Virus record (IMG/VR): IMGVR_UViG_3300033984_000289
Coordinates: 1 to 27,663 of that record
DNA: 27,663 nt
From: a virus
Direction: 5' to 3' (one strand)
Of this stretch, positions 15,444 through 22,445 are shown piece by piece. The notes under the pieces are model-generated. The model made no database searches and was not told the DNA's origin. It was given only the letters and a program-made list of their open reading frames with translations. The position numbers and the translations under genes are program-made. The number at the start of each line of letters is the position of its first letter. The stretch's first letter is position 1.

Positions 15444-16991
15444 ATGGAACACAAATTTTTAAGTCTTGACTGGTTCAAGCAAACAGCAGAATCTGCAATT
15501 ACTAAAGTGGTGGCTAACAAGTTAGAGAACTTGATGGAACAAGAAATTCCTGTAGAACAACAATGTTATGCTAAACATGAGAAACCATATTTTGCTATTA
15601 AATTGGTAAATGACACACTTACAGTGGTGTTAACAGATGGAACTATTATCAGTAAGCCTGGTGCAACTGAGAATGATTATCATGCTGTTCAAGCAGCAAG
15701 AGATATATATGAGATACATGCTATTGTAAGTTCTCAAGAAGTGAAACAAGATGTAGCAGATATGAAAGCTGAAGCAGCAAGAATACAAGCTCTTCAACAA
15801 GGAGTAGAACTACTTGGAAAACTTCCTGATTTTGTTGTAAAAGGTAATTCAGTTTATCTTTCAGATACAACTAGAAGTATGCCTCAATTATTAGTGGAGA
15901 AATTCATTGAGATAGTTGATAGAGTGGGAGAAGAACCACAAACAGATGGTAGATCTTTTCATGAAGCTCTTAACGAGGATGATGATTATTTAGCTCATAA
16001 GAACTTCTTCATGTGGTGTTGTTTGAATCCAAGAGCTGAGGTTGCTAATGAGTTATATAGATTCTTAACAGATAATAGTTTCAAAATCACTAAACAAGGA
16101 TTCTTTGTAGCTTTAAGAAATGTTGTAACATTACATGGATCTCCAGAACTAGTTCACTTCGTAAGTAATGCTTACAACAAGGTGAAAGCTGTATGGAAGA
16201 AAAATCCAGACAATTACACAATATTCTTAGAACATGGAGAATACAAACTTGTACATAATGATCATTTAACAACTACTGAAACTCACACATCTACTACATG
16301 TCAAGAGTGTGATGGAGAAGGTGGATGGGATGAATCTTCAGAATTTATGCATTATGAAGATGAATGGGTAGACTGTGAAACATGTAATGGAACAGGAGAA
16401 GTTGAACCTTATACATATTCTGTACAAGTTCCTGTAGATCATGGAACTAAAATTGGTGGGTTAACAGAATTATATCTTGATCTTCCTAATAGAGAAGAAA
16501 ATAGATTTACAGACAACTGGAGTAAAACATTTGATATTCGTGTTGGACAAGTAGTGAGTATGCCTAAAGAAGAATGTAACTGGAGTACACAAGATTGTGC
16601 TACAGCAGGTCTTCACTTTGCTGGTTACACAGCTCCTTATGTTCTTTGTGGTGATACTACAGTTATGACTCTTCATAATCCTATGAAGGTGGTTGGTATT
16701 GGTGCAGTGAAAGGTAGATGTTGGGAATATCTTCCATTCATGTTAACTACTGTTGCTGAAGCAGATCAGATCATGAATGATAGAAGTTTTGACTTCTTAC
16801 AATTAGATGAGCAATATGCTATCCGTGAATTAGAATCTCTTGCAGAGAAAGCTAAAGAAGGATTTGCAGCTGAGTCTAGAAAGTATGAATTCAACATGCC
16901 ATCTATATCAGCTCATGAAATCAATGCTATTGTTGGTAGTCTTAGTGAAATGAAAGCCAAAATAACTAATCGTGTGATTACGATTAATTAA
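15444..16991 (+). CDS. rIIB: rIIB-like protein with inserted DnaJ-type zinc finger
   Basis: Residues 182-231 (KNFFMWCCLNPRAEVANELY through FFVALRNVV) match the rIIB pattern of a Leu/Trp-rich helix, an NPR turn, LYxFL and a T-x-x-G-x-F segment. The C-terminal part with CATAGLHFAGY (406-416) and NPMKVVGIGAVKGR matches the rIIB ending. Unlike T4 rIIB (312 aa), this protein is 515 aa and carries a CxxCxGxG-type pair: CQECDGEG (286-293) and CETCNGTG (311-318), as in DnaJ zinc centres. The long helical N-terminus (about 80-125) may form a coiled coil. It follows the rIIA-like gene with an A/T-rich leader. Confidence 0.75.
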   Translation: MEHKFLSLDWFKQTAESAITKVVANKLENLMEQEIPVEQQCYAKHEKPYFAIKLVNDTLTVVLTDGTIISKPGATENDYHAVQAARDIYEIHAIVSSQEVKQDVADMKAEAARIQALQQGVELLGKLPDFVVKGNSVYLSDTTRSMPQLLVEKFIEIVDRVGEEPQTDGRSFHEALNEDDDYLAHKNFFMWCCLNPRAEVANELYRFLTDNSFKITKQGFFVALRNVVTLHGSPELVHFVSNAYNKVKAVWKKNPDNYTIFLEHGEYKLVHNDHLTTTETHTSTTCQECDGEGGWDESSEFMHYEDEWVDCETCNGTGEVEPYTYSVQVPVDHGTKIGGLTELYLDLPNREENRFTDNWSKTFDIRVGQVVSMPKEECNWSTQDCATAGLHFAGYTAPYVLCGDTTVMTLHNPMKVVGIGAVKGRCWEYLPFMLTTVAEADQIMNDRSFDFLQLDEQYAIRELESLAEKAKEGFAAESRKYEFNMPSISAHEINAIVGSLSEMKAKITNRVITIN

Positions 16992-17000
16992 TTTAATTAT

Positions 17001-17039
17001 AGTTTTGTCCCAAATTTATTATATCTTTGGGACGAAACT
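17001..17039 (+). promoter_or_regulatory. Promoter-operator element with 14-bp inverted repeat, upstream of HNH gene
   Basis: Bases 17001-17014 and 17026-17039 form a 14-bp inverted repeat (one G-T pair) around an 11-base loop. Within it lies the -7-type box TATCTTTG (17022-17029). From 17003 to 17029 the sequence matches bases 22381-22407, upstream of recA, at 22 of 27 positions, including TTTTGTC at the left end and TA..TTTG at the right. The TTTG elements start 22 bases apart in both. This is best read as a phage promoter with a repressor or activator site. As RNA it could also serve as a 3' hairpin for the rIIB transcript. Confidence 0.6.
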
Positions 17040-17052
17040 TAATTATAAACAT

Positions 17053-17442
17053 ATGGCAAAGAGAGTGTTAGTCCCAAAGACAAGATGTGCAGGTAGCATG
17101 AGTGAAGCTGCATTCTGGTCATTTATCAGAAGTGCTTTGAGACAAAAGAGCAGATGGTGGAAACCTATATCAGTATGTAAATTAAATGCACGTAGAGATT
17201 TCAAAGGTGTTAGTAGAAGACAAAAATACGAATACCAATGTAAGAAGTGTAAAACTTGGACTACTGAAAAGAATATTAATGTAGATCATATTATACCAGC
17301 AGGAAGCTTAAATTGTGCACAAGACTTACCACTATTTGTGGAGAGACTATTCTGTGAACAAGATAACTTACAGGTATTATGTACTACATGTCACGATAAG
17401 AAAACCTTAAAAGAGAAACAAGCTAAAAAGAAAACATTATGA
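17053..17442 (+). CDS. HNH endonuclease
   Basis: The HNH core is VDHIIPAGS (His-containing first strand) followed by FVERLFCEQDNLQVLCTTCH DKKT-type sequence, with Asn and the final His of the beta-beta-alpha-metal fold. Two CxxC pairs (YQCKKCKTW and LCTTCHDK) bind a structural zinc. The basic N-terminus (KRVLVPKTR, QKSRWWK) suits DNA binding. At 129 aa it is a compact phage HNH protein, either a free-standing homing nuclease or a packaging or repair nuclease. The ATG at 17053 was chosen over a TTG at 17005 that lies in the promoter hairpin. The stop overlaps the next ORF by ATGA. Confidence 0.88.
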   Translation: MAKRVLVPKTRCAGSMSEAAFWSFIRSALRQKSRWWKPISVCKLNARRDFKGVSRRQKYEYQCKKCKTWTTEKNINVDHIIPAGSLNCAQDLPLFVERLFCEQDNLQVLCTTCHDKKTLKEKQAKKKTL

Positions 17443-17597
17443 TAAAAGAACTTATAAGTAGGCTCACTATGGTGAAAACAGATAGAGCATCTACATATGA
17501 TTTAATCAGTGGTAGAAGACTTACTTATTATCAAGATTGTTATTTCGAGATATTCTTAGCAGAATCAAGATGGGGGTATCGAATAAGAATTAAATAA
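17439..17597 (+). CDS. Hypothetical protein, 52 aa
   Basis: This small ORF starts by ATGA overlap with the HNH gene and ends one base before the next ATG. The product is basic, beginning MIKELISRLTMVKTDRAST, and has a Tyr-rich middle (RRLTYYQDCYFEIF). No family is recognised. Tight packing between two genes is the support. Confidence 0.55.
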   Translation: MIKELISRLTMVKTDRASTYDLISGRRLTYYQDCYFEIFLAESRWGYRIRIK

Positions 17598-17598
17598 T

Positions 17599-17760
17599 AT
17601 GAGTAGGACCATTAAGAAGAAGAAGACTGGAGGTAAAGCTGTCAGTCATAGTTGTAGAAACAATGGTACATGTCCTGTATGTTTTGGAAATAGAATGTAT
17701 AAAAATTTAAAAAGAATGTTCAATGGAAATACAAATAATACTGAACAGGATTCAGTGTAA
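17599..17760 (+). CDS. Small basic zinc-binding-type protein, 53 aa
   Basis: The sequence contains a Lys run (TIKKKKTGGK), then HSCRNNGTCPVCFGNR, which supplies Cys and His residues for one zinc site. The pattern SHSCRNxGxCPxC is familiar from short orphan proteins in many phages, as I recall it. A basic tail follows. The 3' end overlaps the next gene by 38 bases. The function is unknown. Confidence 0.7.
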   Translation: MSRTIKKKKTGGKAVSHSCRNNGTCPVCFGNRMYKNLKRMFNGNTNNTEQDSV

Positions 17761-18130
17761 AGGCTGTGGAGAAGTTTTAACATCATATAACAGACATGAT
17801 TATAAAACATGTGGATGTGAGAATGAAACAATGATAGATGGTGGTACAGACTATCAACGCTATGGAGGAAAAGATCTTTCATTAGTAGATAGTAGTTCTA
17901 CAATATATCTATCAGATGATCACATGATGAATAGAAGTGCTGCCCATTGGGGTAATAGAGGTAAAGATGGTAGAAGTCCTCTATCATATAAATCTATAGC
18001 TGATATGTCAAATGATCACATCATTAATATACTTTTAGATATGGGAGGTAAAATAGCTCCATGGATAAAAAGAATTATGGATGATGAAATATTATATCGT
18101 ATAAAAAATAACATAACAATAGATGACTAA
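17723..18130 (+). CDS. DUF7695-like zinc protein with C-terminal extension
   Basis: The N-terminal 45 residues follow a known small phage pattern: IQCKGCGEVLTS, then YNRHDYKTCGCENETMIDGG and DYQRYGG. The two CxxC/CxC pairs form a probable zinc ribbon. This part resembles the DUF7695 family (from memory). Here it is extended to 135 aa by a second half with helical segments (YKSIADMSNDHIINILLDMG) ending acidic. The first Met must be used because the next in-frame Met lies beyond the zinc motif, which fixes the 38-base overlap with the previous gene. Confidence 0.7.
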   Translation: MEIQIILNRIQCKGCGEVLTSYNRHDYKTCGCENETMIDGGTDYQRYGGKDLSLVDSSSTIYLSDDHMMNRSAAHWGNRGKDGRSPLSYKSIADMSNDHIINILLDMGGKIAPWIKRIMDDEILYRIKNNITIDD

Positions 18131-18353
18131 CGCAATTACCATTAACAAAGAACCTGCTTTTAATGAAATTCACTATGAAGGACATGTTGAGCATGAAGGA
18201 AGATATCATTATTTTTGGCTAGTCTATCCTCAAGGATTAGATGTAAATGGTCATGGTTATGAAATAGAAATCAGATGGTTTTTCTCAAGAGTACCAAAGG
18301 AGATACGAGCTTTGTATCCACAAATTATAGAAGCATTTAAACAAACTTTATGA
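18123..18353 (+). CDS. Hypothetical protein, 76 aa
   Basis: The product is beta-rich and aromatic (YHYFWLVYPQGLDVNGHGYE, then IEIRWFFSRVPKEIR), with several His residues but no clear metal motif. It overlaps the previous gene by 8 bases and the next by ATGA, so it sits within one tightly coupled run. The family is not recognised. Confidence 0.65.
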   Translation: MTNAITINKEPAFNEIHYEGHVEHEGRYHYFWLVYPQGLDVNGHGYEIEIRWFFSRVPKEIRALYPQIIEAFKQTL

Positions 18354-18751
18354 ACATATTTAAAGTGATACCACTAGATGTATATGGACATGATATAGTT
18401 GTATCTATAGGACAATCAGATGATGATCTTTATGAACACATTCAAGAGAATATACCTAGGAAACAGTTTGATAAACATATGGCTAATCAAAAATCTATAG
18501 CAACTACTCACAAACTAAAAACTGGAGCTATTCTTATAAGATTTAAAGATGACATAGATGATCCAGGGATTGTAGCTCATGAAGCTTTACATGCTGTTGT
18601 GTTCTTATTTAAGAAAATAGGGATAGATTTTGCATATGAATCAGAAGAAGCTTATGCTTACACATTAGAATATTTAACTAATCAAATTTTAAAAATTAAA
18701 ACAGATGAAAACACACATTTGGGAAAATCAACAGTTGTTTACGATAAATAG
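18350..18751 (+). CDS. Zincin-like metallopeptidase-fold protein
   Basis: The helix IVAHEALHAVVFLF (residues 74-87) contains HEALH, the HExxH zinc-binding and catalytic motif of zincins. A Glu-rich segment (ESEEAYAYTLEYL, 97-109) after a 16-residue gap could supply the third ligand. This layout, EEAxAY following HExxH, is common in small phage-encoded zincin-like proteins of unknown substrate. No signal peptide is present, so it should act inside the host cell. The start overlaps the previous stop (ATGA). The fold is fairly sure; the activity is unproven. Confidence 0.75.
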   Translation: MNIFKVIPLDVYGHDIVVSIGQSDDDLYEHIQENIPRKQFDKHMANQKSIATTHKLKTGAILIRFKDDIDDPGIVAHEALHAVVFLFKKIGIDFAYESEEAYAYTLEYLTNQILKIKTDENTHLGKSTVVYDK

Positions 18752-18869
18752 AGAATTACAAAAAATGATTGATGATAAAATAGTTAAAACTGTTATATCA
18801 ATGTCATTTACAAATTATAGTGCAGGAACTGTTCATTATAATTATAGTGCAATCTTAATTTATAAATAA
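18705..18869 (+). CDS. Hypothetical protein, 54 aa
   Basis: The frame runs from ATG 18705, overlapping the zincin gene by 47 bases, to TAA 18869. The product begins MKTHIWENQQLFTINRELQK and ends in a beta-rich segment (NYSAILIYK). An internal ATG at 18765 would give 34 residues and no overlap. I favour the longer form because the helix before it reads as continuous. The function is unknown. Confidence 0.5.
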   Translation: MKTHIWENQQLFTINRELQKMIDDKIVKTVISMSFTNYSAGTVHYNYSAILIYK

Positions 18870-18870
18870 T

Positions 18871-19020
18871 ATGACACACACTGTAATATCAGGGAATGAA
18901 TGTTATATCTATATGAATGGAAGACTTATTCATAAGACTAGAACTGACAATTCAGAATCAGGAGTTACATTTGATGTAATGGCCTATAGAAAAAACGATA
19001 GTTTAAAATCAATTAAATAA
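18871..19020 (+). CDS. Hypothetical protein, 49 aa
   Basis: This is a small ORF starting one base after the previous stop. The product looks like a short beta-sheet protein (TVISGNECYIYMNGRLIHKT, then GVTFDVMAYRK) with a basic tail. No family is recognised. It is the last of a run of tiny genes before the exonuclease. Confidence 0.55.
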   Translation: MTHTVISGNECYIYMNGRLIHKTRTDNSESGVTFDVMAYRKNDSLKSIK

Positions 19021-19025
19021 ACATT

Positions 19026-20078
19026 ATGATAAAAGGAACAGCAAAAACAGAAGCTCAATACAGAGCAGTGGTTATGGATTCATCCAGTAGCCTAAAAGAT
19101 TTCTCAACAGATAGAAAGAAGTATTATAAGAAATATTTCCTTGGAGAGAAGGTAGAAGATAAAGATAGCTCAGCAGCTAATATGGGTAGAATAGTTGAAA
19201 CCCTACTTATGGAACCACATCTATTTGATGATAAATTCTATATGTCATCTTGTATATCTACACCAACAGGACTTATGTTAGATTTTGTTGAAGCATTATA
19301 TCGTGTAACAAGAGATGCTACAGATGAGAAAGGTAAGATTACAAGAAACTTTGCAGATATATCATTAGAAGCTTATGATAAATCAGGATTTAAGATTAAA
19401 TACGAAGCTGTAATAGGTAAGTTTCAAGGAAGTGATGCAGAACTATATTATAATGAAATTAGAATGGTTAGAAGTAAGAATCTAACTGTTGTGAATACAA
19501 TGGAAATATCCATTGCTGAGAAGATTGTAGAACAACTTAAAACTAATAGTACAACAGCACCAATTGTTAATCTTGTAAATAGTTCTAGATATGAAATCAT
19601 AGATCAAATGCAAGTGGAAGGATATACAATAGATGGACATTTGTTCAAGAGTATGCTTGATAAAGTGGTGATTGATCATAATGAAAGAACTATCCAACCA
19701 TATGATTTAAAATGCACATGGTCTGTAGAGAATTTCTATGAAGAATATTATTTGTACAGAAGAGCGTACATCCAAGCGTACTTATATTATCATGCAATGT
19801 TACATCTTATAAGAGATGAAGAAAGTCCTTATTATGGATATAGTGTAGAATATTTAAAATTCATTGTATGTGATAGCACAAACTATTATCAACCTCTTAT
19901 ATATACATTAGATTTTGATGATATGATGGATGCATATAAAGGATTTGTACACAAAGGAAGAACATATCCAGGTGTAGAAAGTTTGATAGCAGCATTGAGC
20001 TGGTGTAGAGAAACAAATACATGGAACATAAGCCATAAAAACTATTTATCTAACGGAATTGTAAATATCAAGGGATAA
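19026..20078 (+). CDS. PDDEXK-family exonuclease, RecE/lambda-exo-like
   Basis: The N-terminal part has ANMGRIVETLLMEP (residues 51-64), matching the GxxxHxxLLEP-type element of RecE-like exodeoxyribonucleases. The catalytic core follows the PD-(D/E)xK order: a Gly-containing strand (YTIDGHLFKSM), LDKVVID with D212, then YDLKC with D227 and K229. The helix YIQAYLYYHAM then gives the usual QxxxY (Q250, Y254). Such enzymes digest one strand from DNA ends to feed annealing proteins, here plausibly the Sak4-like ATPase at 8003 and the SSB at 8978. Length (350 aa) suits the putative exodeoxyribonuclease 8 PDDEXK-like family. Confidence 0.85.
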   Translation: MIKGTAKTEAQYRAVVMDSSSSLKDFSTDRKKYYKKYFLGEKVEDKDSSAANMGRIVETLLMEPHLFDDKFYMSSCISTPTGLMLDFVEALYRVTRDATDEKGKITRNFADISLEAYDKSGFKIKYEAVIGKFQGSDAELYYNEIRMVRSKNLTVVNTMEISIAEKIVEQLKTNSTTAPIVNLVNSSRYEIIDQMQVEGYTIDGHLFKSMLDKVVIDHNERTIQPYDLKCTWSVENFYEEYYLYRRAYIQAYLYYHAMLHLIRDEESPYYGYSVEYLKFIVCDSTNYYQPLIYTLDFDDMMDAYKGFVHKGRTYPGVESLIAALSWCRETNTWNISHKNYLSNGIVNIKG

Positions 20079-20082
20079 AAAA

Positions 20083-20649
20083 ATGACAGTAAAGAAAACA
20101 ATAACCAGCATCTTTATGGTGCCAACATTAAAATTTCCTAAAGATGCTCTAAAGAGTAATGGATTTATTAATGGATATGTAAAAGATGATAGAAAAGATG
20201 CACAGTATGAAAATGCTGTGTATATTCTATTCAAACCAGATGATCTAGATAAGTTTAGAGAGTTTCTAGATAATGAATATGAGCGAACAAAATCTATCAT
20301 TGAAGATTATGATTATGAAGATGGTTATGTTGTAGTGGTGTATCAGCTTAATGAGAAATTCAAAAAAGATTATGCACTTATTAGAGATGGTAAATATTCT
20401 CAGACATCAAAAGCATTTCAAAATGAATTTCCAAAATCTGTAAAGATTATAAAATCAGGACTTAGTAAAGATGAACTAAGCTTACAAAGCAGAGTGTTTG
20501 CAAAGAGTAAAGATCTTATAGAATTCTGGGAAGAGAAGCTTGGTATTACATTTGAAGATGATTTTGAAGTGTGGGAAGGTTGGGATGAAGAAAAAGAAAT
20601 TTTAAAACTTGATAAAATAAAACAGTTATGTGTAACAGAGAAATATTAG
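20083..20649 (+). CDS. Conserved phage hypothetical protein, 188 aa
   Basis: The product starts with a beta segment (TITSIFMVPTLKF) and has acidic patches (YDYEDGYVVVVYQL). It ends FWEEKLGITFEDDFEVWEGW, an aromatic and acidic tail. I recall similar proteins beside exonuclease and recombination genes in Bacteroidota phages. It follows the PDDEXK gene by 4 bases, so it may act with it. No catalytic motif is visible. Confidence 0.72.
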   Translation: MTVKKTITSIFMVPTLKFPKDALKSNGFINGYVKDDRKDAQYENAVYILFKPDDLDKFREFLDNEYERTKSIIEDYDYEDGYVVVVYQLNEKFKKDYALIRDGKYSQTSKAFQNEFPKSVKIIKSGLSKDELSLQSRVFAKSKDLIEFWEEKLGITFEDDFEVWEGWDEEKEILKLDKIKQLCVTEKY

Positions 20650-20819
20650 AAGTTATTATAGAAGAGGTAGGAACAGAAAAAGCTGCTGAATTCTGTAGAT
20701 TAGTTAGTTTGATGTATGACATTAGATACAATGCATGCAAAGATCTTGATCCACTAGGTGAACTTGATTTCGAAAGAGACTGGTGGAAAATAGCTGAAAT
20801 AGAATTAAAAAAAAAATAA
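20628..20819 (+). CDS. Hypothetical protein, 63 aa
   Basis: The ORF overlaps the previous gene by 22 bases. The product is helical (ILEVIIEEVGTEKAAEFCRL, then SLMYDIRYNACKDLDPLGE) and ends in a Lys run. Nothing identifies a function. Confidence 0.6.
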   Translation: MCNREILEVIIEEVGTEKAAEFCRLVSLMYDIRYNACKDLDPLGELDFERDWWKIAEIELKKK

Positions 20820-20841
20820 TCAATTATTAATAATTTAAATG

Positions 20842-20863
20842 GCAGATCAAAATCTGCAGGAGG
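20842..20863 (+). promoter_or_regulatory. Hairpin directly joined to a strong Shine-Dalgarno
   Basis: GCAGAT (20842-20847) and ATCTGC (20852-20857) form a perfect 6-bp stem with a CAAA loop. AGGAGG follows at once (20858-20863), 6 bases before the ATG at 20870. Canonical Shine-Dalgarno sites are otherwise scarce in this A/T-rich window. The same bases also code in another frame opening at 20839, so the SD could be a coincidence. Confidence 0.4.
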
Positions 20864-20869
20864 TTATAT

Positions 20870-21313
20870 ATGGAAATACAAAAAAAATTAACAGGATTAG
20901 AACTTTTAGAAAATTACCCACATACAGCTGTGGTAGTTAGAGCTTGGTTTCTTGAGCAAATGATTGAATCATTGAAAGATGAAAATGTACCAGATGATTT
21001 TAAAAATTTTATGCGTGATCAAGGAATAGAAAATGATAAACTGGCAGTGATGATTGATGCAAATCCAAGAATGCTGTTTGATGTATTTGATGAGAATGAA
21101 GTATTTATTTTTATCCATTATATGGATGTAAAAGACAATGTTGAATTCTTTCATAGTTTTAGAAATATAGATACTAATCCTGTCAAATTATTTAAAACAA
21201 GAAAAGAAGCAGAGCTATTTGCTATAGAAAAAGCTTTTGAAATCTTAGAGACAAAATTAACACCTGTTGTTCAAGAAATAGAAGTGACAGGTGAGGAAAT
21301 TGTAGAACAATAA
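20870..21313 (+). CDS. Hypothetical protein, 147 aa
   Basis: The ATG has a canonical AGGAGG site with 6-base spacing. The product is acidic and mostly helical, with an Asp/Glu-rich core (DVFDENEVFIFIHYMDVKDN), a helix KTRKEAELFAIEKAFEILE and an acidic C-terminus. A competing start exists at ATG 20839, one frame away, preceded by the A/T-rich leader typical of this phage; a single-base shift in the eight-A run 20880-20887 would join the two. No family is recognised. Confidence 0.7.
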   Translation: MEIQKKLTGLELLENYPHTAVVVRAWFLEQMIESLKDENVPDDFKNFMRDQGIENDKLAVMIDANPRMLFDVFDENEVFIFIHYMDVKDNVEFFHSFRNIDTNPVKLFKTRKEAELFAIEKAFEILETKLTPVVQEIEVTGEEIVEQ

Positions 21314-21366
21314 TTAGGAATAATCAGGGAGATGAATTATATTTGTCTTCCTATAATTTAAAAAAA

Positions 21367-21702
21367 ATGAGAACAACAAAAGAATTTAATATTAAATATA
21401 ATTTATATCTAGATCATGAATCTGGTATGTTATTAGAAATACCATCTGTATTAGTATATGTTGATCAAATCTTTAATGATCTTACACAGATACCTGGATT
21501 CAAGTATCAACAAATAAGAACAGTTCATGGATTAGCAAAGGTGGTTACAAATCTTGAAGAACTTCTTCCATTCGTAGGTAGAATCATAAACCAAGAACTT
21601 GAAGAGAAAATCAATTTTATTCTTAAAGTGGAATACGAGGTGGAGAATAGATTAAAAAGTTTAAATCTAGACAAAGATGGAAAGACTATTCAACCAGTAT
21701 AA
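21367..21702 (+). CDS. Hypothetical protein, 111 aa
   Basis: I start at ATG 21367, after seven A residues, rather than the in-frame TTG at 21343. A -7-like box, TATATTTG (21338-21345), overlaps that TTG, though no -33 partner was seen. The product is mixed alpha/beta with a helical, acidic C-terminal half (NLEELLPFVGRIINQELEEK). The function is unknown. Confidence 0.65.
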   Translation: MRTTKEFNIKYNLYLDHESGMLLEIPSVLVYVDQIFNDLTQIPGFKYQQIRTVHGLAKVVTNLEELLPFVGRIINQELEEKINFILKVEYEVENRLKSLNLDKDGKTIQPV

Positions 21703-21937
21703 GAACATGTTAATTGTACATCCAGGATATCAAGGATATGTTTGTGGATACAATGATGCTCACATCATATTAGCTGTAGAAACTAAAGATGATAAGAACT
21801 TCTGGAGAAAGCTACAAAATCCATACATCATGGAAGAGTATAAAGATACTAAGTATAGATATGTCTTTGAAGATGAAAGAGAACTTGTAAAACAATTTAC
21901 AAATGGCACAAATAAGAAAGTTGACATTAAAGACTAA
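21677..21937 (+). CDS. Hypothetical protein, 86 aa
   Basis: The frame opens at ATG 21677, overlapping the previous gene by 26 bases. An alternative ATG at 21707 follows that gene's stop by 4 bases. The core IVHPGYQGYVCGYNDAHIIL (residues 13-32) looks like a small beta domain, followed by charged helical sequence. The 3' end overlaps the next gene by 35 bases. The function is unknown. Confidence 0.6.
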   Translation: MERLFNQYKNMLIVHPGYQGYVCGYNDAHIILAVETKDDKNFWRKLQNPYIMEEYKDTKYRYVFEDERELVKQFTNGTNKKVDIKD

Positions 21938-22079
21938 ACTCTTACTGTATGAGTATAAAGAAATATATCCTGAGTTATCAGCAGAGTTCATAGCAGATTT
22001 ATTTCATATAGAACTTCCAAGTGTAAAAAAGTTATTTGAAGAAGGAGAGATTAATGTTCCATCTAAAATGAATAAATAA
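21903..22079 (+). CDS. Small helix-turn-helix-like protein, 58 aa
   Basis: The product reads as three helices with an HTH-like centre: KTKLLLYEYKEIYPELSAEF, IADLFHIELPSVKKLFEEG, then a short tail. The PELSAEFIADLFHIELPSVKK part resembles a recognition-helix arrangement, so DNA binding is likely but not proved. It overlaps the preceding ORF by 35 bases and ends one base before the next ATG. It lies at the end of the operon before a strong terminator. Confidence 0.6.
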   Translation: MAQIRKLTLKTKLLLYEYKEIYPELSAEFIADLFHIELPSVKKLFEEGEINVPSKMNK

Positions 22080-22080
22080 T

Positions 22081-22257
22081 ATGGATGATAAAAAAGAATT
22101 TATACTAGGAGTAGATTATTACTTAGAGGATGGAAGAATTCATTTTACTAAAGAGTATCTATTAAAGACTAAGACACAATGTTGTGGAAATGATTGCAGA
22201 CATTGTTGCTTTGATAAGCGTGAAAAAGGAAATACATCACTTAGAACAAGTGAATAA
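22081..22257 (+). CDS. DUF5522-like cysteine-rich protein, 58 aa
   Basis: The order of elements, YYLEDGRIHFTKEYLLK followed by CCGNDCRHCCF, matches small proteins of the DUF5522 type (YYxExGxxVFTxxYHxxRGxCCxxxCRHCPY). They are common in Bacteroidota and in their phages. The five Cys and one His suggest a zinc site. The last gene before the terminator at 22292, it ends the operon that began near 17053. Confidence 0.75.
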   Translation: MDDKKEFILGVDYYLEDGRIHFTKEYLLKTKTQCCGNDCRHCCFDKREKGNTSLRTSE

Positions 22258-22291
22258 AAAGTTCTGTTCTGTTTTTTAATTGTGAAGAAAG

Positions 22292-22318
22292 AGCCCTAAA
22301 GAAATTTGGGGCTTTTTT
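22292..22318 (+). terminator. Intrinsic terminator ending the 17-22 kb operon
   Basis: AGCCCTAAA (22292-22300) pairs with TTTGGGGCT (22305-22313), including one T-G pair, around a GAAA tetraloop. A run of six T (22313-22318) follows. This is a textbook rho-independent terminator, 34 bases after the last stop codon. Confidence 0.92.
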
Positions 22319-22380
22319 ATCCTCAACCCATTTTTCCCAAAAACAGATTAGAAATACCTAACTTTCACCAACAATACCTA

Positions 22381-22414
22381 TTTTGTCACAAATGTATTCT
22401 AAATTTGTTACAAA
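22381..22414 (+). promoter_or_regulatory. Promoter-operator element upstream of recA
   Basis: A -7-type box TAAATTTG lies at 22400-22407. Two near-identical 11-mers, TTTGTCACAAA (22382-22392) and TTTGTTACAAA (22404-22414), each form a palindrome around the central base. Their centres are 22 bases apart, about two helical turns. The 27 bases from 22381 share 22 positions with 17003-17029 upstream of the HNH gene. The TTTG-to-box gap is 14 bases, too short for the usual -33 element, so the left TTTG is more likely a regulator site. Confidence 0.65.
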
Positions 22415-22428
22415 TCGTGGATAGATAA

Positions 22429-22445
22429 ACCCCAATTTATGGGGT
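22429..22445 (+). promoter_or_regulatory. Leader hairpin of the recA transcript
   Basis: ACCCCA (22429-22434) pairs with TGGGGT (22440-22445) around ATTTA. It is followed by a C/T-rich stretch (CTTTCTT), not a clean T-run, so attenuation is possible but weak. A second stem follows at 22520-22545 (TCAGGT with ACCTGA, 14-base loop). Confidence 0.45.

Noticed and set aside
17005-17052. TTG start extending the HNH protein by 16 codons
   Set aside because: The segment is the inverted repeat and promoter-like box shared with the recA upstream region. ATG 17053 is supported.
21343-21366. TTG start for the 21367 gene
   Set aside because: The TTG falls in a -7-like box and an ATG with an A-rich leader follows 24 bases later.
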